Notes: generated by a model from the sequence alone, not told the origin. Positions 9,164 through 18,949 are shown, counted from the first letter of the stretch. The stretch is DNA of 64,000 nt from Pseudomonadota bacterium (GCA_021779535.1 JAJYAM010000002.1:79549-143548), one strand, 5' to 3'. Numbers and translations: made by a program.

Positions 9164-10003
9164 ATGGGACGGATCGCAGCCATCCAGATGACCTCGTCGC
9201 ATCGTGTCGAGGAAAATCTGACGGTCGCCGGCGGATTGCTGCGCGCCGCGAAGGACGCGGGCGCCGAGCTCGCCTGCTTGCCGGAGAACTTCTCGTTCCT
9301 CGGCTTGCAGAACGCCGACAAGCTGGAGGTCGCGGAGGCCGACGGCGCGGGCCGCGTGCAGTCGTTCCTCGGCGCGACCGCGCGCGATCTCGGCTTGTGG
9401 ATACTCGCCGGGACCGTGAACCTGCGCGTCGATTCGACGGATCGGGTCGCGAACGCATCGCTCCTGTTCGACGCGCAAGGCCGGCGCGTCGCACGCTACG
9501 ACAAGATCCACCTGTTCGACGTCGCGATCCCGGGTCGCGACGAGCAATATCGGGAATCGCGTCACGTGATGCCGGGTGACCGGATCGTGGTCGTCGACAC
9601 GCCGGTCGGCCGCGCCGGACTGTCGGTCTGTTACGACGTGCGATTCCCCGAGCTCTACCGCGCGCTCGTCGCGCAGGGCGCCGATTGGCTCGCGGTGCCT
9701 TCGGCATTCACCGTGCCGACCGGACACGCGCACTGGGAAGTGCTGCTGCGCGCGCGCGCGATCGAGAACCTGTGCTACGTGGTCGCGCCGGCGCAAGCGG
9801 GTACGCACAGCAGCGGCCGGGAAACCTACGGCGACACCTTGATCGTCGATTATTGGGGGCAGGTGCTCGCGCGCCGCGTCCGCGACGCCGGAATCGTCGT
9901 CGCCGACCTCGATCTCGACCAGCTCGCGCAGACGCGGGCGCGATTCCCCGTCCTGCAGAACCGGCGACTCGAGTCCCCTCGACTCGCGATGGAGCCCGTA
10001 TGA
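9164..10003 (+). CDS. nit: Nitrilase-superfamily amidase (Nit1/deaminated-glutathione type)
   Basis: A 279-residue carbon-nitrogen hydrolase. The catalytic triad is visible: Glu in [10 protein letters not shown], Lys in RYDKIHLFD and Cys in [11 protein letters not shown]. The sequence resembles Nit1/YbeM-like proteins, which hydrolyse deaminated glutathione as metabolite repair. The substrate is inferred from family and from the position between yhdP and tldD, which is also its place in Pseudomonas. The stop overlaps the tldD ATG. Confidence 0.9.
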   Translation: MGRIAAIQMTSSHRVEENLTVAGGLLRAAKDAGAELACLPENFSFLGLQNADKLEVAEADGAGRVQSFLGATARDLGLWILAGTVNLRVDSTDRVANASLLFDAQGRRVARYDKIHLFDVAIPGRDEQYRESRHVMPGDRIVVVDTPVGRAGLSVCYDVRFPELYRALVAQGADWLAVPSAFTVPTGHAHWEVLLRARAIENLCYVVAPAQAGTHSSGRETYGDTLIVDYWGQVLARRVRDAGIVVADLDLDQLAQTRARFPVLQNRRLESPRLAMEPV

Positions 10004-11442
10004 CCGATGCCAAACTCGCGATCGCCGAACGCGCGATCCTTTCTCCGGCGGGTCTCGACGAACGCCGGATCGAGACCGCCCTCGGCAGCCTGATGAGCCG
10101 CGGGATCGACTACGCCGACTTGTATTTTCAGTCCTCGCGCGAGGAGTCCTGGTCGCTCGACGACGGCATCGTCAAAGAGGGCGCGCATAGCATCGAGCAG
10201 GGCGTCGGCGTACGCGCGGTCACCGGCGAGCGCACCGGCTTCGCGTACACCGACGAGCTCGCGCCGGCGGCGCTCGAGGAGGCGGCGCGCGCCGCGCGCG
10301 CGATCGCCCGCAGCGGTGACTCGCAGGAGATCAAGGCGTGGTCGCGCGAGCCGGGCCGGCAACTCTATGCGCCGATCGATCCGCTGGAAACGGTCCGCGA
10401 CGAGGACAAGGTGGCGTTCCTGTTGCGGGTCGATGCGCACGCGCGGCAGATCGATCCGCGCGTGAAACAGGTGATGGCCTCGCTCGCCGCGGTTCACGAG
10501 GTCGTGTTGATCGCCGCGAGCGACGGTACCTTCGTCGCCGACGTGCGCCCGCTGGTGCGCGTGAACGTCTCGGTGATCGCAGAGCACGGCGGCCGGCGCG
10601 AACAGGGGTACAGCGGCGGCGGCGGGCGGTTCGGGATCGACGAGCTGCTGCGCGACGATCTGCCGCTCGTCCATGCGCGCGAGGCGGTACGGCAAGCCCT
10701 GGTGAACCTCGACGCGATCGCCGCGCCGGCCGGCACGATGACGGTCGTGCTCGGTCCCGGCTGGCCCGGGATCCTGCTGCACGAGGCGATCGGCCACGGC
10801 CTCGAGGGCGATTTCAACCGCAAGGGCACCTCCGCGTTCTCCAACCGGATCGGCGAGCGCGTCGCCGCCGAATCGATCACCGTCGTCGACGACGGCACGC
10901 TCGAGCGGCGGCGGGGCTCGCTCAACGTCGATGACGAAGGCACGCCGACCCGGTGCACGGTGCTGATCGAGGACGGGATCCTGCGAGGCTATCTGCAGGA
11001 CAAGCTGAACGCCCGCTTGATGAAGCTGCCGCCGACCGGGAACGGCCGCCGCGAGTCGTTCGCGCACATGACCCTGCCGCGGATGACGAACACCTACATG
11101 CGCGCCGGCCGCCACGCGCCCGGGGACATCGTCGCGTCGGTCGAGCGGGGCCTGTACGCGGTCAACTTCGGGGGCGGGCAGGTCGACATCACGTCGGGCA
11201 AGTTCGTGTTCTCGGCGAGCGAGGCGTACCTGATCGAGCACGGCCGGATCGGCGCGCCGGTCAAGGGCGCGACCTTGATCGGCAACGGGCCCGACGTGCT
11301 CACGCGGGTGAGCATGGTCGGCGACGACCTGAAACTCGATGCCGGCGTCGGCACCTGCGGCAAGGAGGGCCAGTCGGTGCCGGTCGGCGTCGGCCAGCCG
11401 ACCCTGCGGATCGATGCACTGACCGTCGGCGGCACGGGTTGA
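10000..11442 (+). CDS. tldD: Metalloprotease TldD
   Basis: TldD, 480 residues, forms a heterodimer with PmbA/TldE that digests unfolded peptides; in E. coli it matures microcin B17 and degrades the CcdA antitoxin. The zinc site is HEAIGH in [16 protein letters not shown], on a long helix as in the family. The conserved C-terminal [18 protein letters not shown] is also present. The start overlaps the nit stop. The partner pmbA lies at 19.6 kb instead of close by. Confidence 0.96.
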   Translation: MTDAKLAIAERAILSPAGLDERRIETALGSLMSRGIDYADLYFQSSREESWSLDDGIVKEGAHSIEQGVGVRAVTGERTGFAYTDELAPAALEEAARAARAIARSGDSQEIKAWSREPGRQLYAPIDPLETVRDEDKVAFLLRVDAHARQIDPRVKQVMASLAAVHEVVLIAASDGTFVADVRPLVRVNVSVIAEHGGRREQGYSGGGGRFGIDELLRDDLPLVHAREAVRQALVNLDAIAAPAGTMTVVLGPGWPGILLHEAIGHGLEGDFNRKGTSAFSNRIGERVAAESITVVDDGTLERRRGSLNVDDEGTPTRCTVLIEDGILRGYLQDKLNARLMKLPPTGNGRRESFAHMTLPRMTNTYMRAGRHAPGDIVASVERGLYAVNFGGGQVDITSGKFVFSASEAYLIEHGRIGAPVKGATLIGNGPDVLTRVSMVGDDLKLDAGVGTCGKEGQSVPVGVGQPTLRIDALTVGGTG

Positions 11443-11447
11443 CGGAC

Positions 11448-12656
11448 GTGGCGGCCGAGCCCGGCGGCGGACGCCTCGGGCGCGACGCGTATCTTCTGTG
11501 CTTTTCCGCGTTCTTCGCGGATCTCGGCTACCAGGGCGTCGCCGCGCTCTTTCCGCTGCTGCTCGTGATGCATCTGCACGCGACGCTGGTCGCGTACGGC
11601 CTCGCGACCGCCGTGGCGTTCGGCGGCGGCGCGTTGTTTGCGTATCTCGGCGGCCTCGCCGGCGATCGCTTCGACAAGAAACGCATCGCGATCATCGGCA
11701 ATTCGCTGATCCCGCTGATGGCGCTGGCGGGGGTCGCGCGCAGCCCGGCGGTGGCCGCGACGCTGTTCGCGCTCGGCTGGTGGGCGCGCTACTTCCGCAG
11801 CCCCGCGCGCCGCGCGATGCTCGTCGAGGTCACGCCGCCCGATACCCGCGCGCTCGCGTTCGGGACGCTGCATGCGCTCGACATCGCGGGCGGGATGCTG
11901 TCCGCGCTCGCGGTGTTGCTGTTCCTGGCGACGGGCGTCCCGCTCGGCACCATCCTGCTGCTCGCGGTGGCGCCGCTCGCGGTGTCGACCGCGCTGCTGT
12001 CGTTCGTGCGGCGCGAGACCGTGTACGTCGCGGCGACGCCGCGCGACGGGGCCGGTCGAGCGGATCGCGGGAACCGCGCGTTGCTCACCGCGCTGCTCGC
12101 CGCGGCAACGCTGTACGGCTTCAGTTTCTACAATCTCGGATTCCCGATCCTGACCGCGGCCGGCGGCCGCGCGACGCGCCCGGGTTTCGAGGCGGGCGTG
12201 TTCGCGTACCTGGTCTATCTCGGCGTGTCCGCCTTGAGCGGCTACGTGCTCGGCCGGCGCCGCGGCGGCGCCGCGCGGCCGCTGTGGTCGCTCGGCTATC
12301 TACCGTCGGCGCTCGGCTCGTGCTCGATCGGCCTGTGCGCGCTGTGGCGGGCCCCGGAACCCGCGCTCTATCTCGCGGTCGGGCTGCTCGGCTTCGGCAT
12401 GGGCGCCGTCGAGACCTTCGAGCCGACCCTGGTGTCGTCGCTGGTCGAGCACCGCCGCCTGACCCGCGGGATGGGATTCCTGTCGGTCTCGCGCAGCCTC
12501 GGTCAGTTCCTGTCGAATCTCGCGATGGGCGCACTGTTCACGGTCGGTCCGGCCGTGCCGTATTTCTACGCGTTCGCCTCGGCGGCGATGGCGACCATCG
12601 TGCTCGGCGTGGCGACGCGGCGGCGCGCCTCAGATCCCGGCGATCCCCGCGAATAG
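11448..12656 (+). CDS. MFS transporter
   Basis: A 402-residue major facilitator with about twelve hydrophobic segments. The loop between TM2 and TM3 carries the MFS motif A-like GGLAGDRFDKKR. Substrate unknown; the overall look is of a drug or metabolite exporter of the MDR/YdeE kind. The start is uncertain: GTG 11448 is used, while a TTG at 11439 overlaps the tldD stop in the same frame; neither has a strong ribosome-binding site. It is probably cotranscribed with tldD. Its last 27 bases overlap the 3' end of the convergent Nramp gene. Confidence 0.8.
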   Translation: MAAEPGGGRLGRDAYLLCFSAFFADLGYQGVAALFPLLLVMHLHATLVAYGLATAVAFGGGALFAYLGGLAGDRFDKKRIAIIGNSLIPLMALAGVARSPAVAATLFALGWWARYFRSPARRAMLVEVTPPDTRALAFGTLHALDIAGGMLSALAVLLFLATGVPLGTILLLAVAPLAVSTALLSFVRRETVYVAATPRDGAGRADRGNRALLTALLAAATLYGFSFYNLGFPILTAAGGRATRPGFEAGVFAYLVYLGVSALSGYVLGRRRGGAARPLWSLGYLPSALGSCSIGLCALWRAPEPALYLAVGLLGFGMGAVETFEPTLVSSLVEHRRLTRGMGFLSVSRSLGQFLSNLAMGALFTVGPAVPYFYAFASAAMATIVLGVATRRRASDPGDPRE

Positions 12657-13886
12657 CCCGAGTCCGGCGATGAGCACCGAGACGCCCACGACGATCCACG
12701 CATAGGCGCCGCGCGGTCGATGCGCGGGCGGCAAGCCCCGGAACGCGAGCAGCACCAGGAATCCGAGCACGACCGGCAGCATCAATGCGTTCATCACCTC
12801 GACCCCGATGTTCAATGCGACGAGGTCGGGGGCGAGCCCGATCCCGATGGCCCCGCCGATCACCGCGACCGCATAGACGCCGTAGAACCACGGGGCCTCG
12901 AGCGGATGATGCTCGAGCGAATGCCGGTAGCCGGTGACCTCGCCGAATCCCCAGGCCGCCGCGAGCGATACCACGATCGCCGCGACCATGGCGGCGCCGA
13001 GCGTGCCGAGCGCGAACACCAGTCGACCGGCGCTCGACCCGAGGATCGGCGACAGCGCCGCGGTGATGTCGCCGATGCTATTGAGGCTCGACTTCGCGCC
13101 GGTCCGGCCGATCGTCGCGGCCGCCGCGACCAGGATCGCCGCCATCACCGCCTGCGTGATCACCGAGCCGATCGCCGTGTCCCAGCGAGCATACGCGTAG
13201 TGCTCGGGACCGAGCTTCTTGTCCGCGACCGCGGACTGCTGATAGAAGATCATCCACGGCATGATCACCGCGCCGATGTTCGCGGCGACGAGGTACAGAT
13301 AGCCTCGATCCCCGAACGGCAGCTGGGTGAGGCCGTGCGCGAGCGCAACCGGGTCCGGATGAGACCGGTACGCGACGAGGAAGAACGCGAATTCGAACAG
13401 CCCCAGCGCGATCGCGACGCGCTCGACGCGGCGATAGGTGCCGGTCAGCACGACCAGCAACAGGAACAACGCGCTGCATCCGAGGCTCGCGACCTTCGGA
13501 ATCCCGTAGAGACCGCCGACCGCCGCCACGCCGGAGAATTCGGTCAACAGCGCGCCGATCGCGGCCACGCCGAGGCTGCCGACCGAAACCCACGCCCAGC
13601 CGCGTCCGAAGGTCTCCCGGATCAGTTCGCCGTGCCCCTTGCCGGTGAACAGCCCGAGCCGCACGGTGAGCTCCTGGACGACGAACAGCACCGGGATCAG
13701 CAGGGCTTGCAGCAGCAGCAGCCGGTAGCCCCACTGCACGCCGCTTTGTGCGGCCGTGATGATGCTGCCGACGTCGGTATCGGCGAGCATCACGACGAGT
13801 CCCGGACCCATCACGGTCAGGAACATCCGCCACCCGGGGGGCAGGCGCCGGCGCGCGGTCGCCGTTTGCGTCGCGTTTCGGTTCAT
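12630..13886 (-). CDS. Nramp-family divalent metal transporter with atypical binding motifs
   Basis: A 418-residue polytopic membrane protein of the Nramp/SLC11 (LeuT) fold with about eleven membrane segments. In canonical members TM1 carries DPGN and TM6 carries MPH, which bind Mn or Fe. Here TM1 reads ADTDVGS (Asp36, Asp38) and TM6 reads MPWMIF (Met209-Trp211), so the proline-glycine-asparagine of TM1 and the TM6 histidine are replaced. That places it among the divergent Nramp-related proteins, some of which carry Mg, Al or proton-uncoupled substrates. Metal specificity cannot be predicted. It lies 49 bases downstream of the S10 peptidase gene on the same strand. Confidence 0.85.
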   Translation of the reverse strand: MNRNATQTATARRRLPPGWRMFLTVMGPGLVVMLADTDVGSIITAAQSGVQWGYRLLLLQALLIPVLFVVQELTVRLGLFTGKGHGELIRETFGRGWAWVSVGSLGVAAIGALLTEFSGVAAVGGLYGIPKVASLGCSALFLLLVVLTGTYRRVERVAIALGLFEFAFFLVAYRSHPDPVALAHGLTQLPFGDRGYLYLVAANIGAVIMPWMIFYQQSAVADKKLGPEHYAYARWDTAIGSVITQAVMAAILVAAAATIGRTGAKSSLNSIGDITAALSPILGSSAGRLVFALGTLGAAMVAAIVVSLAAAWGFGEVTGYRHSLEHHPLEAPWFYGVYAVAVIGGAIGIGLAPDLVALNIGVEVMNALMLPVVLGFLVLLAFRGLPPAHRPRGAYAWIVVGVSVLIAGLGLFAGIAGI

Positions 13887-13935
13887 CGGCGCCTATCGGA
13901 ACCGGGGCGCACGGCCGAGCCTCGCCGGCCCGGCT

Positions 13936-15582
13936 CTATCGCCGGCTGTTGCGTTCGATGAACGCCGCGACATTCGCGTGCAACGCCTTCAACGCCGGCT
14001 CGTAGACGTACACCATGTGTCCCGACGGATAGAAATGCATTTCGATGTTTTTCTCCAGGGAGGCTTGCATCGGCAGGTGCTGCATCTCGAACATCGCCGC
14101 GAAGAACGGCGTCGCCAGATCGTAGTATCCACCGTTGAGCTGAATCTTGAGATCCGGGTCCTGCTGCATCGCCGCCGCGAGATCCGGCATCACGTTCGTC
14201 GGCCCGGGGAGCTTTGCCGGAGCGCCCGGCGGCTGATGGGTGTAGTCCCAGGTCTTCCACAGGTCGATCTCGGGCTTGTAGATCATCGCATCGCCGAATT
14301 TCAGGCGGGTGCGCACGTAGTCGTTGAACGCGGACACGTACGCGGACGCGATCGCCGACGACTGCGGGTCGTAGCCCGCTTCCTTGCTCATCGGGTCGAG
14401 CGTCGGCCCGGCGAAGCGCGCATCGAGGCGGCCCGTGGTCGTGTCGGGACCGAGCAGGGTCTTCTCGAACTCGCCGCCGTTGATCCGCAGGTCCGCCTGC
14501 TCGAGGTACGCGACCGGAAGACCCGTGTAGTCGTGCAGCTGCTGCGCGATCGCGGCCTTGCGGTCCGCGCCGAGCGCGTTGCCCGCGTCGAGCGCCTGCG
14601 CGTACGCGCCGAGCGCGAATTGCTCCACCGCGGGCAGCAGCTCGTCGAGCTTCGCGGGCGCGCCGGGCAGCTTGTGGTGGTACCAGGCGGTCGCCGCGTA
14701 CGAGGGCAGCGCGAGCTCGTACGGAAGGTCGACGCCCGGGTTGAACTGCGGCGCATCGATGCTGTCGTCGAAATTCAGGATCTGCGAGAGCAGGATCACG
14801 CCGTTGAAGTCGATCGACTTGTCGTTCTCCAGCACGTTGATCAGCGCGGCCGAGCGCGTGGTCCCGTAACTCTCGCCGAACAGGAATTTCGGCGAATTCC
14901 AGCGATCGTGCGCCGACAGGAATTGCACGATGAAGTTCGCAAATGCATGCGCGTCCTGGTCGACGCCCCAGAACGCCTTCTCCTTGTCCTTGCCCCGCAG
15001 ATGGCCGAACCCCGTTCCGGGCGCGTCGACGAACACGAGGTCGCTCGCATCGAGCAGGCTGTACTCGTTGTTCACCACTTCGTACGGGGCGGACGGCACG
15101 TGCCGGTCGCCGGAGACCACGACGCGGACCGGGCCGAACGCGCCCATGTGCAGCCAGATCGTCGACGATCCGGGGCCGCCGTTGTAGAGGAAGGTGATCG
15201 GCCGGCGCGGATCCTCGTGCTCGCCCTTGAAATACGCGACGTACGACATGCTCGCGGCGGGCGGCTGCGCCGCGGCCTCGCCGCCGGCACCCGGCGGTGG
15301 CGCGTCCTCGTCCATCGGATCGCCGATGTGAACGACCATCACACCCGCCTCGGCCTCGTAACGGATCGGATGCCCGCCGATCGTCACACTTCCGTGCGTG
15401 ATGCGGTGCGCGTCGCGCAGGGTGCGGTGCAGGCCCGGAGGCAGCGCCGGCGATGCCGGGACGGTCTGCGCGGCGGTCGGCGGCGCGCCGGGCGAGGGAG
15501 CGGTCGCCGCGACCGCGCCCCCGGCGCACAGCGCGGCGAGGAGCACCGGGAGCCCGGCGAGGCAGCTTGGCTTCATTCGCAT
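13936..15582 (-). CDS. Secreted serine carboxypeptidase, family S10
   Basis: A 548-residue exported peptidase. The signal peptide is MRMKPSCLAGLPVLLAALC followed by Ala-rich cleavage sequence. The oxyanion-hole motif NGGPGSS, nucleophile motif FGESYG, a late Asp in NGGYYDLATP and His in PSGHMVY give the Ser-Asp-His triad of carboxypeptidase Y-like enzymes, which remove C-terminal residues in acid conditions. ATG 15582 is chosen because AGGGAG lies eight bases upstream; the frame continues open beyond it without a better start. It precedes the Nramp gene in the same orientation. Confidence 0.93.
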   Translation of the reverse strand: MRMKPSCLAGLPVLLAALCAGGAVAATAPSPGAPPTAAQTVPASPALPPGLHRTLRDAHRITHGSVTIGGHPIRYEAEAGVMVVHIGDPMDEDAPPPGAGGEAAAQPPAASMSYVAYFKGEHEDPRRPITFLYNGGPGSSTIWLHMGAFGPVRVVVSGDRHVPSAPYEVVNNEYSLLDASDLVFVDAPGTGFGHLRGKDKEKAFWGVDQDAHAFANFIVQFLSAHDRWNSPKFLFGESYGTTRSAALINVLENDKSIDFNGVILLSQILNFDDSIDAPQFNPGVDLPYELALPSYAATAWYHHKLPGAPAKLDELLPAVEQFALGAYAQALDAGNALGADRKAAIAQQLHDYTGLPVAYLEQADLRINGGEFEKTLLGPDTTTGRLDARFAGPTLDPMSKEAGYDPQSSAIASAYVSAFNDYVRTRLKFGDAMIYKPEIDLWKTWDYTHQPPGAPAKLPGPTNVMPDLAAAMQQDPDLKIQLNGGYYDLATPFFAAMFEMQHLPMQASLEKNIEMHFYPSGHMVYVYEPALKALHANVAAFIERNSRR

Positions 15583-15596
15583 CCGACGACTCCCTG

Positions 15597-15619
15597 CGGT
15601 GTCCGTGACGTGGACACCG
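15597..15619 (-). promoter_or_regulatory. Inverted repeat in the S10 peptidase leader
   Basis: Eight-base arms CGGTGTCC and GGACACCG, separated by seven bases, end three bases upstream of the AGGGAG ribosome-binding site of the S10 gene. It could be an operator or an mRNA hairpin that controls access to the start. No homologous element is recognised. Confidence 0.45.
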
Positions 15620-15817
15620 TGCGCGTTTCCCGGCGGCGGCACCCCGGCCGCAACAAGCCCGAAAGGATAAGAGCCACGCGCGGTCGCGTCTACCCCGCGG
15701 GACCCCCCGCCGGCGGTGCGGCGCCATCGGATCGGTTTTAGTCAAATGGGCCGCCGATGCCCGCGGTCTCGCGCTAGGATCCGTTCCGGCGAACCGCGAT
15801 CTTCAGCGGAGACGGAT

Positions 15818-16069
15818 GTGCGACTGCCGGGCCTGATCTACGAATCCCTGCCGACCGCCTACGCGGCGATCGGCGCGTTCGCGCTCGGCCTGTCCGCCAT
15901 CGACACCCGCGACTGGCGCGTGGCCGCGACGTTCTCGATCGGGATCGTCGCGTTGATCGCCGCGCTGACGATCCAGCTACGCCGCCGCGGTTGGCGGGAA
16001 ATGCGCCGCCGCTACAGTGGCGAACCGATTCCGCCGCCCGCGGTCGCGGCGCGATCCTCGCGACGCTAG
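15818..16069 (+). CDS. Small two-helix membrane protein, function unknown
   Basis: An 83-residue protein starting at GTG 15818, with GGAG nine bases upstream. Two hydrophobic stretches (AYAAIGAFALGLSAI and TFSIGIVALIAALTIQL) are separated by DTRDWRV, followed by a basic tail (RRRGWREMRRR) that by the positive-inside rule is cytoplasmic, giving an in-in hairpin. TAGGAT at 15775-15780 is a possible -10. Its last four bases overlap the end of the convergent ATPase-FHA gene. No family recognised; the clean start signals and composition support a real gene. Confidence 0.6.
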   Translation: MRLPGLIYESLPTAYAAIGAFALGLSAIDTRDWRVAATFSIGIVALIAALTIQLRRRGWREMRRRYSGEPIPPPAVAARSSRR

Positions 16070-17307
16070 GTCTTGTCGAGCACCACGGTATCGGTGCCCG
16101 CGACCTCGGCCCGGTGACGCGTGCGCGGCGCGCGCTCGTCGAGGTAGGTGATCTCGTGCTCGCCGATCACCACGACGTCGCCGTCGTTCAAGTTGTGGCG
16201 TCGGATGCGCTTGGAGCGCACGAAGATCCCGTTCGTGCTGTTCAGGTCCTCGATCAGGCACGAGTCGGTGCTGCTGAGGATCTGACAGTGATGGCGGCTC
16301 ACGAACTTGCTGTCGATCTGCAGGTCGTTGTCGGGGGTTCGCCCGATCACCAACCGACCCGGCCGCAGCTCGCGCTCGATCGTGGTCTCGCCGCGGTGTG
16401 CGACCAGGATCCGCCCGACCGCGGGCCCGGCCGCCGCCGCGTCGAGCGCGGCGGCGTTCACGAGGGTGGGCGCATGCATCCGGTTCGTCCGAGACGCGTA
16501 CTCGACCCACTGTAGTTCCTGGATCGCCGCGCCGAGATCCTCCTGCAGCACGCAGTCGGACTCGCGCGCGAACGCCGCCATCATCGCGGTGTCGCACAGG
16601 GTGTTGATCAGGCGTGGCACGCCGCCGGTGTAACGGAAGATCACCGGATAGGTCTCCTCGGCGAAGATCCGGCGGCCCTCGGCGCCCGCCACCTCGAGGC
16701 GGTGATCCACGTACGCCGTGGTCTCCTCCGAGGTCAGCGCGGTCAAATGGAACCGCAGCCGCACGCGCTGCGCGAGTTGCACGAATTCCCGCGCATTCAG
16801 CTTGTCGTTGAGCTCCGGCTGACCGGCCAGGATGATGCGCAGCGCCTTGTCTTTGGTCGTCTCGATGCCGGACAACATCCGGACTTCCTCGAGGACCTTG
16901 TTGTTCAGGTTCTGTGCTTCATCGACGATCAACAGCACCCGGCGGCCCGCCGCGTGCTGCTCGATCAGGAAGTCGTTCAGTGTCGCGAGCACCTCGGCCT
17001 TCTTCATGCTGAACGGGGAAAAGCCGAACTGCACCAGCACCGTTTGCAGGAACGCGGTCGGCGAGAGCTGGGTCTGATTGATCTGCGCGACGACCGTGTC
17101 CGGCTGCAGCTCGCGCAGGAAGGTTTCGATCAACGTGGTCTTGCCCGCGCCGATTTCGCCGGTGATCACGACGAAGCCGTCGGTGAACCAGATCGTCGAC
17201 TCCATGTACGCCTTCGCCCGGGCGTGCTGCTTGCTCAGGTAGAGAAACTGAGGGTCCGGGCTCAGCCGGAACGGGAGATCGCGAAGCCGGAAGAGTTCTA
17301 GATACAT
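16066..17307 (-). CDS. ExeA/GspA-type AAA ATPase fused to an FHA domain
   Basis: A 413-residue two-domain protein. Residues 1-270 form an ExeA/MshM-like AAA ATPase: N-terminal LRDLPFRLSPDPQFLYL, Walker A GEIGAGKTT (50-58), Walker B LLIVDEAQNL, and the sensor region RYTGGVPRLINTLCD. The C-terminal 100 residues are a forkhead-associated domain with GRTPDNDLQID, FVSRHHCQI and LNSTNGIFV, the phosphothreonine-binding landmarks. ExeA relatives help assemble secretins or polysaccharide machines at the wall. No peptidoglycan-binding domain or membrane segment is seen. ATG 17307 is used; a GTG three bases upstream is possible. It sits 47 bases behind purK. Confidence 0.9.
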   Translation of the reverse strand: MYLELFRLRDLPFRLSPDPQFLYLSKQHARAKAYMESTIWFTDGFVVITGEIGAGKTTLIETFLRELQPDTVVAQINQTQLSPTAFLQTVLVQFGFSPFSMKKAEVLATLNDFLIEQHAAGRRVLLIVDEAQNLNNKVLEEVRMLSGIETTKDKALRIILAGQPELNDKLNAREFVQLAQRVRLRFHLTALTSEETTAYVDHRLEVAGAEGRRIFAEETYPVIFRYTGGVPRLINTLCDTAMMAAFARESDCVLQEDLGAAIQELQWVEYASRTNRMHAPTLVNAAALDAAAAGPAVGRILVAHRGETTIERELRPGRLVIGRTPDNDLQIDSKFVSRHHCQILSSTDSCLIEDLNSTNGIFVRSKRIRRHNLNDGDVVVIGEHEITYLDERAPRTRHRAEVAGTDTVVLDKT

Positions 17308-17354
17308 CACGCCAACCGCCTAGGGTCCGTTTCGAACGGCATCGGCCGTTCCGC

Positions 17355-18461
17355 CTACGTCCAGCGAATCGATTTTAGGGCATTTTGCATCGCGGCATCG
17401 CGGTCCTTCGCGCGCGCGCCGACGATCGTGCAGTGGCCGAGCTTGCGTCCCGGGCGCGGCTCCTTGCCGTAATCGTGGTACGCGAGCCCCTCGATCCGCA
17501 GCAACGCCTCCCGGTCCGGCATCGAGCCGAGGAAATTGATCATCGCGGTGTGGCCCAGCGCGCGGGTGCTGCCGAGCGGCAGCCCGCAGATCGCGCGCAG
17601 ATGATTCTCGAACTGGCTGGTCACGCAGCCGTCGATGGTCCAATGCCCGGAATTGTGCACCCGGGGCGCCATCTCATTGGCGAGCAATCGTCCATTCACC
17701 ACGAAGAACTCGATCGCCAGCACGCCGACGTAATCGAGGCTGCGCATCACGCGGCGCAGGTAGGAAACCGCGAGACGTTCGAGCGCCTCGTCGTGGTACG
17801 GCGCGATCCCGTAGCGCAGGATTCCATCGCGATGCGTGTTCGCCGACAGCGGGTAGGGTGCGATCTCGCCGCCGATCCCGCGCGCGCCGACGATCGACAC
17901 CTCGAGCGAGAACCGCTGGTGCTTCTCGTAGATCAGATCGCGTTCGCCGAGCATTTCGAGCGCGCGCTCGAAGTCCGTGCGGTCGCGGAGCAGCACCTGG
18001 CCCTTGCCGTCGTAGCCGAGGCGGCGGGTCTTCAGCAGGCCGGGCAAGCCGAGGCGGCGCGCCGCGCGCTCGAGATCCGCGCGGCCGTCGACCGCGGCGT
18101 GCGGCGTGACCGGGATCCGCAGCCGGGTGAACAGCGCCTTCTCCGCCAGCCGGTCCTGGGACGCCTCGAGTGCGGCCGGGCCGGGGCGGATCGGGATCGT
18201 GCGCGCGAGCGGCGCGAGCGCGCTCGCGGGTATGTTTTCCCAGTCGAACGTCAGCACGTCGCTACGCTTCGCGAGCTCCGCGAGCAACGCCGGATCGGTG
18301 AGCTCGCCGACGAGTATCGGCGCGAGCTGCGCGCCGGGCGCGGCGGCGCTGCGGTCGAGGAACAGGCACCGCAGTCCGAGCGGCGCGGCCGCGAGCGCGA
18401 GCATGCGGCCGAGCTGTCCGGCGCCGACGATCCCGACCCGGCTGGGAATCGCCCCGGTCAC
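17355..18461 (-). CDS. purK: N5-carboxyaminoimidazole ribonucleotide synthase
   Basis: PurK, 368 residues, an ATP-grasp enzyme that carboxylates AIR with bicarbonate in purine synthesis. Evidence: [17 protein letters not shown] at the N terminus, [13 protein letters not shown] in the ATP-binding region, and [17 protein letters not shown], a strong PurK signature. It starts at GTG 18461, whose GTGA overlaps the purE stop, so the purEK pair is translationally coupled. Confidence 0.96.
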   Translation of the reverse strand: MTGAIPSRVGIVGAGQLGRMLALAAAPLGLRCLFLDRSAAAPGAQLAPILVGELTDPALLAELAKRSDVLTFDWENIPASALAPLARTIPIRPGPAALEASQDRLAEKALFTRLRIPVTPHAAVDGRADLERAARRLGLPGLLKTRRLGYDGKGQVLLRDRTDFERALEMLGERDLIYEKHQRFSLEVSIVGARGIGGEIAPYPLSANTHRDGILRYGIAPYHDEALERLAVSYLRRVMRSLDYVGVLAIEFFVVNGRLLANEMAPRVHNSGHWTIDGCVTSQFENHLRAICGLPLGSTRALGHTAMINFLGSMPDREALLRIEGLAYHDYGKEPRPGRKLGHCTIVGARAKDRDAAMQNALKSIRWT

Positions 18462-18949
18462 GGAGCCCGGGGGTCGGGCCGCGACAGCACGGCAGCGGTT
18501 TGCGCCGCACGGAACGCATCGAGCGCGGCGCGAACTTCCGGGGATTCGTTCGCGACGATCGCGGCCGCGAACAGGGCCGCATTCTTCGCGCCGGCGCCGC
18601 CGATCGCGAAGGTCGCGACCGGGACCCCGGCCGGCATCTGCACGATCGACAGCAAGGAGTCGAGACCGTTCAGCGCTTTCGACTGCACCGGGACGCCGAG
18701 CACCGGCACCGAGGTCTTGGCCGCGGTCATGCCCGGCAGGTGCGCCGCGCCGCCGGCGCCGGCGATGATCGCCTTCAGGCCTCTGGCGCGCGCGGTGGCG
18801 GCGTACTCGAACAGCAGGTCGGGCGTCCGGTGCGCGGACACGACCCGCACCTCGTGAGCGATCCCGAGCTCGGTGAGCATCTGCGCGGCGGGCTGCATCG
18901 TTTCCCAATCGGAAGCGGAACCCATGATGATGCCGATCAGCGCGTTCAT
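18458..18949 (-). CDS. purE: N5-CAIR mutase
   Basis: PurE, 163 residues, class I, moves the carboxylate of N5-CAIR to carbon 4. The signature [15 protein letters not shown] is at residues 7-21, [13 protein letters not shown] follows and [16 protein letters not shown] closes the active site. Start ATG 18949 has GGAG five bases upstream. TACACT at 18959-18964 is a possible -10 that would leave a leader of only about three bases. Confidence 0.96.
   Translation of the reverse strand: MNALIGIIMGSASDWETMQPAAQMLTELGIAHEVRVVSAHRTPDLLFEYAATARARGLKAIIAGAGGAAHLPGMTAAKTSVPVLGVPVQSKALNGLDSLLSIVQMPAGVPVATFAIGGAGAKNAALFAAAIVANESPEVRAALDAFRAAQTAAVLSRPDPRAP

Noticed and set aside
6878-9808. A 976-residue minus-strand frame across yhdP and nit
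   Set aside because: Opposite to two clear genes, low-complexity, no family motif.
13887-13935. Mn-type riboswitch before the Nramp gene
   Set aside because: Only 49 bases separate it from the S10 stop, too short for a yybP-ykoY element, and the motif is absent.
13756-15741. A 661-residue plus-strand frame opposite the S10 peptidase
   Set aside because: The minus strand carries the catalytic triad and signal peptide; the plus frame has no domain and unlikely composition.
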